A stretch of 6,847 nt of DNA, taken from CAYNRA01 sp964399465. GTDB lineage: Bacteria; Bacteroidota; Bacteroidia; Cytophagales; Spirosomataceae. How positions within the stretch are numbered: the stretch's first letter is position 1; the number at the start of each line of letters is the position of its first letter. Below are positions 1 through 6,753 of the stretch, piece after piece. The notes below the pieces were generated by a model. It saw only the letters and a list, made by a program, of their open reading frames with translations. It was not told the origin of the DNA and ran no database searches. The position numbers and the translations under genes are program-made. The stretch covers positions 1 through 6,847 of the forward strand of contig CAYNRA010000111.1 in the NCBI GenBank assembly GCA_964399465.1, written 5' to 3'.

Positions 1-1
1 A

Positions 2-697
2 GAAGTATATTGGCAATTTGTTGGTGCAATCAAAGGAATGAGCGCTGCTTGTATCCAATTTAACACACCGGTTACAGGCGGAAACGTAAGTTTTTACAAC
101 CAAAGCTCAGATGACGGTCCCGTTTTCCCTACTCCGACGATTGGAATGCTTGGTTTGATTGAAGATGCCGAAAAACAAATGACCTTGGATTTCAAAGAAG
201 AGGGCGATGTCATTCTGTTGGTTGGTAAATCCGTAAATGATATTTCTTGTTCCGAATACCTTTACTCTTACATAGGCGTAAAAGCAAGTCCTGCGCCTTA
301 TTTTAATTTGGAAGAAGATTTCCAATTGCAAAAGGCTGTACGTACATTGATTCAAAACAAACAAATTGCCTCCGCACATGATTTATCGGATGGTGGTTTA
401 TTTATTGCCTTAGCAGAATCTGCCATGGCAGCTCATAAAGGTTTTGACATACAGACAAATTCGGATTTCCGTCTAGATGCATACTTATTCGGTGAAGCTG
501 CGGGTCGGATTCTTGTGACAGTGAAACCAGCTCAATTGGAACAAGTACAACACGCTTTGCAAGTAGATGGTATTCCAAATGAGGCAATCGGAAAAGTAAC
601 AGCCAAAGATTTTACAATCAATGGTAAAAATTATTTCGAAGTAATGGAAGCTAAAGATTTATATGACAATGCACTGAGCCGAATTTTGAGTAAATAA
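2..697 (+). CDS. purL: Phosphoribosylformylglycinamidine synthase subunit PurL (3' part, 5' end outside window)
   Basis: PurL is the cytoplasmic ATP-dependent synthase that turns formylglycinamide ribonucleotide into formylglycinamidine ribonucleotide in purine synthesis, using ammonia supplied by a glutaminase. The open frame runs in from the left edge, so only the last 231 residues are seen; the first ATG in the window (38) is internal. Visible PurL signatures are PVTGGNVSFYNQS, which starts about 24 residues in, the AHDLSDGGL stretch of the C-terminal AIR-synthase-like domain, and FGEAAGRILVTV. The protein stops right after this domain with no glutaminase domain, so it is the short (about 740-residue) type that works with separate PurQ and PurS, not the fused large type; neither partner is in the window. 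It ends in TAA 19 bases before a strong hairpin terminator, so it is the last gene of its transcript. Identity is near certain; the short-type assignment rests on the C-terminus. Confidence 0.96.
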   Translation, partial: EVYWQFVGAIKGMSAACIQFNTPVTGGNVSFYNQSSDDGPVFPTPTIGMLGLIEDAEKQMTLDFKEEGDVILLVGKSVNDISCSEYLYSYIGVKASPAPYFNLEEDFQLQKAVRTLIQNKQIASAHDLSDGGLFIALAESAMAAHKGFDIQTNSDFRLDAYLFGEAAGRILVTVKPAQLEQVQHALQVDGIPNEAIGKVTAKDFTINGKNYFEVMEAKDLYDNALSRILSK

Positions 698-716
698 TCG
701 GCTTACACATAACTAC

Positions 717-757
717 AAAAAAACTCCATTTTCATTCGTTGAAAATGGAGTTTTTTT
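717..757. terminator. Bidirectional intrinsic terminator between convergent purL and addB-like gene
   Basis: A perfect 17-base inverted repeat (717-733 and 741-757) encloses a 7-base loop. The core is CTCCATTTTC paired with GAAAATGGAG, flanked by seven A on the left and seven T on the right. Either strand therefore gives a hairpin followed by a U-run, so one element can end purL from the left and the AddB-like gene (stop at 780-782) from the right. Confidence 0.93.
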
Positions 758-779
758 ATGCAAACGAGTTAGATAATGA

Positions 780-3605
780 CTAATCTTTTTTACAAACCGT
801 TTTGAAATCACAGTATTGGCAGACATTTGAATCTGTGGTGCCAACAATCGGTTTATCTGCATCCAAAAGTCGGTTCAATAAAGACACAATAAACTCTTCG
901 GATATTGACCTAAAATTTGCAGAAATTGAATCGTATGAAACAAGATACGTTTCCTCGGTATTTCTCATCGAATAAATTTGTGCAAACAAACTTTCGTTTT
1001 CAGATGAATTACTCATCCGATACAATAATAAATACAACCACAACTGCCTGAACTTATCCTTCTTTATATGATTCAATGTTTGCAATAAATCATCATTGAC
1101 TAATTTTAAATCACTGGTCTCCACCTTTCCAGATTTATAATCAATCAAAAACAGATCATTTCCCACGCGCTCAAGTTTATCAATTCGACCTTTGAGTTTT
1201 ATTTTCCATGGTGAATCTGAAATTTCTCTTTCCAGTATTGTTTCTAAATCAAATTCCGCATTTTCGTTCAAAATCTCGCTCACTTCCACCCTTTTTTCTA
1301 CCTGTTTAAAATAATGAGTAAGTTGTTCTAAAACCACAGCTTTGATTAACAAATTATACCCTTCATTAAAGTCAAATTTGGGAAAATCATGGATAAGCGT
1401 TTCGTCCAAAATAGCAGCAAGCTGTGCCTGAATTTCTGGAAGGGTCATTTTAGAAAACACTTTCCATTCTTCTTTTTTATGAATTTTCTCAAGCACAGCA
1501 TGAAGTACATTTCCGTGCGTGTCTGCCCCCGCAATTTCTTCTTTATCCCGAAGTGCGCGAAGTTTTAAGATATCTGTGTAATAAAATTTGAGTTCACATT
1601 GTACCATCCGGTTGATACTCGAAACAGATAATCCGTTTTTTTCGACATAATTTCGTAGCTGAACAGGCCATTCACTTGATTTTATAATGACATCTTCTCG
1701 CTTCTCATCGCCAGCACCCACACTTGGAAATGATACATATTCTGTTGAAATCTTTATCCGATTATTTATTGGCACAAGTTCATGCATAATTTGGCGAATG
1801 AATCGGCTAGGTTCTCCTCCACCACCAACCCCTGACCCAGAGGGCAGAACATAAACAATGTCAATTTTCTCCGCCCGTTGCATTAATCGGAAAAAGTGAT
1901 ACGACATAATACTGTCTTGATCCATATATACAGGCAAACCAAATTCTTGGGCTGCATCAAACGGAATCAAAGATTGGCTTGATTTACTACTCGGTATTGT
2001 TCCTTCATTCACTGACAACAAACAAATATGTTTAAAGTCCAGACAACGTGTTTCCAACATACTCATCACTTGTAAATCAGCAATTGGTTCACCCGAAAAT
2101 GGCACTTTTGCTTGCTTGATTAACTCAAACAGCACATATTTATACGTACTCATTTCTTTTATATCGTACCGTTGAACCAGACCTTCAAGTCGCTGAATTA
2201 AAAGCATATACTGGTATAAGAACTCCGTTTCAACAGCATCTTGCATCTCTTTAAATGTTTCTCGAAATACATCTAATATGGCAATCAATGAAGTACCCAC
2301 TTGTGTGCCCCACCGACCAAACACCAATTTGCCAAGCGCATCTTCCTCAAAAAAGTGTAAAAAATTTTTCTCATCTACTGTAGTGGAACGATTTGAAATA
2401 TATTCGTTGACATCCTTGTAAACCGTTGAATCTGGTGACTCTTTTTGTTTTCTTTGGATATATCTAACATATAAAGGATGTTCCAAACATTTCCGAATAT
2501 CTCGTACATGAAAAGCAGGTATCATGCGTGTCTCTCCCGTGTTAAGTACCACTTTCGTTTTGTGAAAATGCAGCTGAAACAAAACCTCCAGCCAAGAATA
2601 AACGATGGATTGTTTCAATGAAACCCCCATAGTAATATTATAAGAATCTACGGAGTCAGGAAGAGAAGGGAGAAGAGTTGGAAGAATTTGATCATCTGAC
2701 AAAACCCAAGCCATGTCTTTCTCTCCTTTTTTCGTCAATTCGGCAATCAGTTTTGCTTGAACCGATGCATTCGACACAGGGTAAATCGTAATTGTTTTAG
2801 CTGTATTTTTCAGATAATCAAATTCCCAGTTCCAAGTACCAAAGCGATTGTCCTTTTTATATGTACGAAGGACCTGACCCGCTTTGTGTGTAGAACGCAT
2901 ATAAAAAGTATCTGTATCCCAGAAAGTTGTGGCACGTTTCGCATTCACAAGCGAAGTAATAATTTTCTCTTCCGCTTTACTCAACGCATTTAAGCCAACA
3001 AAAAAATAAGATAGCGCCGGATTCGGCTCCAAAAGAAGATCTGGCACATGTTCCGCAACGTACCGATAAGCCATCCCACGATACGCTTTGTTTTCACTTT
3101 TTAGCTTTTCGTGCAGTTGTTGATAAACGGTATAAATATTCTCAAAAAGTGAAAAATAGTTTTTTTGTAATTCTGTTGAAGGAGATTCATTGGGTACAGT
3201 AACTTTCCATCGTTCCAAAGCCTTTGCTTCAGACATATACGCAAAAAGTTGTCTTGGGCTTTCTAGCAATGCTTGATCTATTGTATCAAAATCCTTGATT
3301 AACGCACTTCCCCACCCCAAAAATCGATTGAGAGATACATTAGTATCTATTTTTTGAAAAAGACCATAGACTTCAAAAAGTAACTCCATGGAGTCTATGT
3401 TCGTCAACCCAGAAGATTGAACAATAAAGTCATCCATTGAAATGACCATCGGACTAACAACGGGAGTTTGTAGTTTTTGGGCTAAGGTTCGTTTGAAATA
3501 ATAGCAAGCACGTCTTGATGGCAATACAAAACAGCTATTTTCTAACGCTGCGATTTGTTTTTCTTTTAAGAAAGAATCAACAACCTCTTCTAGGAATTTT
3601 TTCAT
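780..3605 (-). CDS. addB: AddB-like PD-(D/E)XK nuclease with 4Fe-4S cysteines (double-strand-break end processing)
   Basis: This 941-residue protein resembles the AddB subunit of AddAB helicase-nucleases, which resect DNA ends for RecA-dependent repair. The N-terminus (FVLPSRR, residues 26-32) sits where a Walker A loop would be, but no GKT/GKS motif is present, so this body is probably a non-motor helicase fold. Residues 516-538 (MLETRCLDF...VNEGTIP) match the conserved AddB/RecC core segment. The C-terminal nuclease domain shows H702, D809 (GRID) and D822-Y823-K824 (DYK); the 13-residue spacing of the two aspartates equals that in RecB. C670, C929, C932 and C938 (C-x258-C-x2-C-x5-C) match the AddB iron-sulfur staple. 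The ATG start is firm because an in-frame TAG lies 9 bases upstream. It ends in TAG near the shared terminator. The partner AddA is not in the window. Bacteroidota proteins of this type are often named only PD-(D/E)XK nuclease family protein, so the symbol is by family resemblance. Confidence 0.87.
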   Translation of the reverse strand: MKKFLEEVVDSFLKEKQIAALENSCFVLPSRRACYYFKRTLAQKLQTPVVSPMVISMDDFIVQSSGLTNIDSMELLFEVYGLFQKIDTNVSLNRFLGWGSALIKDFDTIDQALLESPRQLFAYMSEAKALERWKVTVPNESPSTELQKNYFSLFENIYTVYQQLHEKLKSENKAYRGMAYRYVAEHVPDLLLEPNPALSYFFVGLNALSKAEEKIITSLVNAKRATTFWDTDTFYMRSTHKAGQVLRTYKKDNRFGTWNWEFDYLKNTAKTITIYPVSNASVQAKLIAELTKKGEKDMAWVLSDDQILPTLLPSLPDSVDSYNITMGVSLKQSIVYSWLEVLFQLHFHKTKVVLNTGETRMIPAFHVRDIRKCLEHPLYVRYIQRKQKESPDSTVYKDVNEYISNRSTTVDEKNFLHFFEEDALGKLVFGRWGTQVGTSLIAILDVFRETFKEMQDAVETEFLYQYMLLIQRLEGLVQRYDIKEMSTYKYVLFELIKQAKVPFSGEPIADLQVMSMLETRCLDFKHICLLSVNEGTIPSSKSSQSLIPFDAAQEFGLPVYMDQDSIMSYHFFRLMQRAEKIDIVYVLPSGSGVGGGGEPSRFIRQIMHELVPINNRIKISTEYVSFPSVGAGDEKREDVIIKSSEWPVQLRNYVEKNGLSVSSINRMVQCELKFYYTDILKLRALRDKEEIAGADTHGNVLHAVLEKIHKKEEWKVFSKMTLPEIQAQLAAILDETLIHDFPKFDFNEGYNLLIKAVVLEQLTHYFKQVEKRVEVSEILNENAEFDLETILEREISDSPWKIKLKGRIDKLERVGNDLFLIDYKSGKVETSDLKLVNDDLLQTLNHIKKDKFRQLWLYLLLYRMSNSSENESLFAQIYSMRNTEETYLVSYDSISANFRSISEEFIVSLLNRLLDADKPIVGTTDSNVCQYCDFKTVCKKD

Positions 3606-3709
3606 TTTTGACTATTTGAGTACGTTATGTTTCGAAGATATAAAAGAATGTAAAATTACGCGTATTGACAAATTTTCTAATTGTAAGGCATAATACAATC
3701 AATAAATTA

Positions 3710-3740
3710 CAAATGTATAAGTTCTGATTTTTTCTACAAG
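3710..3740 (-). promoter_or_regulatory. Candidate Bacteroidota-type promoter for the addB-like gene
   Basis: Read on the minus strand, TACATTTG (3717-3710) is an exact match to the Bacteroidota -7 consensus TANNTTTG. CTTG (3740-3737), one base off the -33 TTTG box, lies 19 bases upstream, which is the expected spacing. Transcription would begin near 3703 and give an untranslated leader of about 100 bases before the ATG at 3605. This is sequence matching only; such short A+T-rich boxes can occur by chance. Confidence 0.5.
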
Positions 3741-3775
3741 GCTAACATTTTGAAGATATACTTCTAAACTAGTTC

Positions 3776-3824
3776 GATTTATCTAGTTCCATAGCTAATT
3801 GATCATTTAGGAACCAGATAAATC
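3776..3824 (-). repeat. 15-bp inverted repeat downstream of photolyase gene (possible 3'-end hairpin)
   Basis: Arms 3776-3790 and 3810-3824 are complementary at 14 of 15 positions around a 19-base loop. The single mismatch is A opposite C on the plus strand but becomes a G-U pair in minus-strand RNA, so the full 15-pair hairpin forms only in a transcript reading out of the photolyase gene. It begins 22 bases past that gene's stop codon. No T-run follows on the minus strand, so it is not a textbook intrinsic terminator; mRNA 3'-end protection or a terminator of another type are alternatives. A 7-base direct repeat, CTAGTTC, at 3769-3775 and 3783-3789 overlaps the left arm. Confidence 0.6.
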
Positions 3825-3845
3825 AAATAGAGAAAAGGAAATTAT

Positions 3846-5159
3846 TTATTTCTCTTTTTTCAAAGCTGCTTGATAAACTGCCAGCACGCGGTCACGTGCT
3901 TTGGCGTGATCAACCATTGGGTTCGGGTAGTATGGAGTCCCCCACTCAGGAATCCACTTTTTGATGTATTTATACGCTGGATCAAATTTTTGGGCTTGTG
4001 ACGTTGGATTAAAAACCCGGAAATACGGTGCGGCATCACACCCACTCCCTGCAGCCCACTGCCAACCGCCATTGTTCGAGGCAAATTCGAAATCGAGTAA
4101 TTTTTGGGCAAAATAATGTTCACCCCAACGCCAATCAATGAGTAAATCTTTGACTAGAAAACTTGCTGTAATCATTCGAACTCGGTTATGCATAAAACCA
4201 GTAGCATTCAATTCCCGCATACCCGCATCTACAATCGGGAAACCTGTTTTTCCTTTGCACCATTTTTCGAATTCTTTCTCGTCATTTCGCCATTCAATCG
4301 CATCGTATTCCTTTCTGAAGGCTTTTCCATCATGGATGTGCGGAAAATGATACGCGATATACATGTAAAAATCTCGCCAAATGAGTTCATTTAACCATTT
4401 TTCATTGGTTTTCAAAGCTATAGAAACCAATTTACGAATACTAATTGTCCCGAACCGAAGATGCACACTCAAACGAGTCGTTCCAGCAATACTTGGTATA
4501 TCACGCGTTTCATCGTATTTTTCAATAATTGCGAGGGGAATTTCCTTCGAAGGAAGAGTTAGAGAAGAGGGTTGAAACCCGATTTGTGCCAAGCTAGGCA
4601 CTGCCTTTGGCATTGACTTATAGAACTGAGAAAAATGCTTTTCCGTCTCGTAAAAAGAAAAAGGCGTTTGTGTCAATGTGGCCTTCCACTTTTTACTGAA
4701 TGGCGTAAAAACAGTATAAGGCGAATTTGTTCCGGACAAAATCTCATTTTTTTCGAAGATAACTTGGTCTTTTTCCGTGTAGAAAGCAATTCCTCTTTGA
4801 TTGGCGATTTCCTTGATTTTTTCATCCCGTTGCAAGGCATATCCTTCGTAATCGCGGTTGGTATAAATTTCTGCAACCGACCAGTTTTCAAAGATAGAAT
4901 TCCAAACTACGGAAGGATTTCCGTTAAAAACATGCAAAGAAGAACCCATTTGGATAAGTTTTTCATGTAACTCCTCGATTTGTTGATGAATAAACTGCAC
5001 GCGCGCATCTTGTTTATCTTCTAATTTATCTAAAATCTCGGAATCAAAAATAAAAATGGGAACAACGGGTAAACCAGACGTAAGGGCGCGGAATAGACCA
5101 GCATTGTCTTCTAATCTTAAATCTCTACGAAACCAAAAAATAGCTACTTTTTCTTGCAT
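3846..5159 (-). CDS. phr: Deoxyribodipyrimidine photo-lyase (class I CPD photolyase)
   Basis: This FAD enzyme uses blue or near-UV light to split cyclobutane pyrimidine dimers in DNA. It is 437 residues from the chosen ATG, near the usual 430-480. The N-terminal antenna domain opens with the family hallmark FWFRRDLRLEDN. The C-terminal FAD domain shows TTRLSVHLRFG, NELIWRDF, MHNRVRMITASF, ASNNGGWQW and DAAPYFRVFNP. By alignment with E. coli Phr from memory, the electron-transfer triad is W290, W343 and W366 with the same spacings (53 and 23), N362 matches the FAD-contacting Asn, and M329 matches the dimer-contacting Met that is His in (6-4) photolyases; CPD repair is therefore favoured over (6-4) repair or a cryptochrome role. 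The antenna cofactor cannot be read from sequence by eye. The start at 5159 is preferred over an in-frame TTG at 5180, because homologues begin just before this motif. The divergent neighbour starts at 5257; no convincing promoter for this gene was found. Confidence 0.95.
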   Translation of the reverse strand: MQEKVAIFWFRRDLRLEDNAGLFRALTSGLPVVPIFIFDSEILDKLEDKQDARVQFIHQQIEELHEKLIQMGSSLHVFNGNPSVVWNSIFENWSVAEIYTNRDYEGYALQRDEKIKEIANQRGIAFYTEKDQVIFEKNEILSGTNSPYTVFTPFSKKWKATLTQTPFSFYETEKHFSQFYKSMPKAVPSLAQIGFQPSSLTLPSKEIPLAIIEKYDETRDIPSIAGTTRLSVHLRFGTISIRKLVSIALKTNEKWLNELIWRDFYMYIAYHFPHIHDGKAFRKEYDAIEWRNDEKEFEKWCKGKTGFPIVDAGMRELNATGFMHNRVRMITASFLVKDLLIDWRWGEHYFAQKLLDFEFASNNGGWQWAAGSGCDAAPYFRVFNPTSQAQKFDPAYKYIKKWIPEWGTPYYPNPMVDHAKARDRVLAVYQAALKKEK

Positions 5160-5196
5160 AAAAATGGGGTAGAATGACAAAAAATGTAAATGATTG

Positions 5197-5228
5197 ATTG
5201 CATTCTAACATATCCGTTCTCAAATTTG
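5197..5228 (+). promoter_or_regulatory. Weak candidate promoter for the LolA-like gene
   Basis: ATTG (5197-5200) and CAAATTTG (5221-5228), 20 bases apart, each differ by one base from the Bacteroidota boxes TTTG and TANNTTTG. Transcription would begin near 5235, leaving a leader of about 20 bases. It is the best plus-strand match in the divergent gap between phr and the next gene, but it is imperfect in both boxes. Confidence 0.3.
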
Positions 5229-5256
5229 TTTTTCTAACTATACAAATCAATTACAA

Positions 5257-5964
5257 ATGAATACATACAAATACGTTTTACTTGCTTGTTTGCTCAGCAT
5301 TTTTAAAAGTTATGCCCAAACGGATGCCCAATCAATTTTTCAAAAACATGTAGATGCCATTGGTGGAAAGGCTACGATTCAGTCGATTACAGACATGACA
5401 CTTTCTATGACAACAGAAACACCAAGGGGCGTATCGGAGACAGAAATGAAGTTTAAAATGCCACTCAAATATGCACTATCTGTGTATGCAGGAGGACAAC
5501 AAATGATGTCATCTACATATAATGGTACACAATTAGTTTCATCTAGTCCTTGGGGGGGAGCACAAAAACCCATTGAAGGCGATTTAGCCAAGGCAGAAAT
5601 ACTCAAAAATCACCCCTTTGCTGAGCTCTATTTTGAGGAAGCAGGTGTAAAAGTCATAGCATCCGAACAAATAGATATGGACGGAAAAAGCTATCAAAAA
5701 GTAGTTCTTGGTTTGGGAACAACGCAATGGACTAATTTTTATGATCTTCAAACAGGGCTAAAATACATGACCGTTGCTGAAAACAAGACACCGAGAGGAA
5801 CTTTTGAGAGTAAATCCATTTTTACAGATTACAAAAAATTCAAAGGTTCAGAAATTCTATTTGCGGCAAAAAGACAACAGACAACCGGCATGGGTGCCAT
5901 CACATCAGAACTTCAATCCATTAAAATCAACAAAGGATTAAAAGACAAAGAATTTGAAAATTAA
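5257..5964 (+). CDS. Secreted LolA-like protein of unknown function
   Basis: A 235-residue protein with a signal peptide: a basic N-terminus with K5, a hydrophobic stretch at residues 6-16, and a likely signal peptidase I cut after SYA (A20/Q21). C11 follows LLA and loosely resembles a lipobox, but the hydrophobic part before it is too short, so a soluble periplasmic protein is favoured. The mature part starts with a helix (AQSIFQKHVDAIGGKATIQSI) followed by alternating strand-like segments. YDLQTGL (162-168), DYKKFKG (191-197) and a C-terminal KINKGLKDKEFEN resemble Bacteroidota proteins annotated as outer membrane lipoprotein-sorting (LolA/LppX-fold) proteins. TPRG occurs twice (55-58 and 178-181), each followed by strand-like sequence. 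The fold would suit binding a lipid or other hydrophobic ligand, but that is inference, and the true LolA role is not shown. The gene has its own terminator and is transcribed away from phr. Confidence 0.8.
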   Translation: MNTYKYVLLACLLSIFKSYAQTDAQSIFQKHVDAIGGKATIQSITDMTLSMTTETPRGVSETEMKFKMPLKYALSVYAGGQQMMSSTYNGTQLVSSSPWGGAQKPIEGDLAKAEILKNHPFAELYFEEAGVKVIASEQIDMDGKSYQKVVLGLGTTQWTNFYDLQTGLKYMTVAENKTPRGTFESKSIFTDYKKFKGSEILFAAKRQQTTGMGAITSELQSIKINKGLKDKEFEN

Positions 5965-5980
5965 TTGAACACCTTATTTC

Positions 5981-6012
5981 AAAGCCTATTCAGAAAAGGA
6001 TAGGCTTTTTTT
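5981..6012 (+). terminator. Intrinsic terminator after LolA-like gene, abutting coaX start
   Basis: The 11-pair stem (5981-5991 with 5998-6008, including one T-G wobble) has a GCCTAT/ATAGGC core and a 6-base loop AGAAAA, followed by a run of seven T (6006-6012). It begins 16 bases after the stop of the LolA-like gene. The T-run ends three bases before the coaX ATG at 6016, so the element also occupies the whole coaX leader. Confidence 0.88.
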
Positions 6013-6015
6013 AAT

Positions 6016-6753
6016 ATGCAAACTTGTGTATTGGATTTTGGGAATACTCGCTTGAAAATGGCTTTTTTTAAGGATGGAGAAATGCTATCCGTTCATTCGT
6101 ATGATTCCTTACCTCATTTACTCGATCAAATTTTAGAAGAAAATAAAAACATTCCCACTATTTTGTCGAATGTCTCCCAAACAGACGAACAAATCACAAA
6201 AATTTTAGAAAGAATACCCGAATGCCTTGTTTTAAACCATCACACAGAATTACCAATACAAAACCAATACAAAACCCCTCATACACTTGGATTTGACCGA
6301 ATAGCAGCTGCAGTAGGCGCAAATACACTTTTTCCCAAAAAACCAGTCCTTCTTCTTGATTTAGGGACAGCACTGAAAATAGATATCATTGACCCAACGG
6401 AAGGATTTTTGGGTGGGACCATTTCACCTGGGCTTGCGATGCGATTTCGTGCATTGCACACGTTTACGCAAAAATTACCGTTCTTAGAAGCGAGTTATTT
6501 TCCTGAACTTATCGGACAAAGCACAGAAGAATGTATTCAAAGTGGTGTTGTGAACGGCATGTTGCATGAAATCAATGGCATGATTGAGAAATATCTTGAA
6601 AACAAGCCCTATCAAGTGATAATTTCAGGCGGAGATGCTCTTTTTTTTGAAAGTCGGATAAAAACACCGAAATTTACAGAGCCTAACCTAACATTGATTG
6701 GGCTAAACAGAATATTAGAATACAATGTCGAAAAAAACAACCGCATTCGTTAG
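6016..6753 (+). CDS. coaX: Type III pantothenate kinase
   Basis: CoaX phosphorylates pantothenate with ATP in the cytoplasm, the first step of coenzyme A synthesis. The protein is 245 residues, within the family range. Visible motifs of the ASKHA-fold kinase are DFGNTR (7-12, phosphate/ATP loop), GFDR (92-95, with D94 the expected catalytic base and R95 for pantothenate), DLGTA (115-119, with D115 the expected monovalent-cation ligand and T118 an ATP contact), GGTISPG (133-139), GQSTEECIQSG (167-177) and SGGDA (204-208). The segment after GTA reads LKID where most family members have a Thr in place of K121. The start is fixed: an in-frame TAG lies at 6001-6003, no other usual start codon intervenes, and the next ATG (6058) would remove DFGNTR. 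Only three bases separate the ATG from the T-run of the preceding terminator. The 3' end overlaps the next gene by 29 bases. Confidence 0.94.
   Translation: MQTCVLDFGNTRLKMAFFKDGEMLSVHSYDSLPHLLDQILEENKNIPTILSNVSQTDEQITKILERIPECLVLNHHTELPIQNQYKTPHTLGFDRIAAAVGANTLFPKKPVLLLDLGTALKIDIIDPTEGFLGGTISPGLAMRFRALHTFTQKLPFLEASYFPELIGQSTEECIQSGVVNGMLHEINGMIEKYLENKPYQVIISGGDALFFESRIKTPKFTEPNLTLIGLNRILEYNVEKNNRIR

Noticed and set aside
107..379. Minus-strand open frame of 90 codons inside purL.
   Set aside because: It lies wholly inside well-conserved purL coding sequence and shows no recognisable protein features; it is a shadow frame.
3829..3855. Short hairpin AGAGAAA/TTTCTCT overlapping the photolyase stop codon.
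   Set aside because: The stem is only 7 A+T-rich pairs in a purine/pyrimidine-biased stretch, weaker than the adjacent 15-pair repeat and likely chance.
4635..4970. Plus-strand open frame of 111 codons opposite the photolyase.
   Set aside because: It is antisense to the conserved phr coding sequence, and its peptide shows no family-like motifs.
5160..5180. Extension of the photolyase to an in-frame TTG start at 5180 (seven extra residues).
   Set aside because: The extra residues MSFYPIF do not look like the family's N-terminus, and the ATG at 5159 starts 7 residues before the FWFRRDLR motif as usual.
5965..5992. Sigma-70-like boxes TTGAAC (5965-5970) and TATTCA (5987-5992) with a 16-base spacer as a coaX promoter.
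   Set aside because: Bacteroidota primary sigma factors use different boxes, the TATTCA lies inside the terminator stem, and no TANNTTTG match is present at a suitable place.
6732..6738. A AAA AAC slippery heptamer in the coaX frame near its end, suggesting programmed -1 frameshifting into the next gene.
   Set aside because: A -1 shift does not enter the frame of the downstream gene, which needs +1, and that gene has its own ATG just upstream of the site; A-runs are common in this A+T-rich genome.
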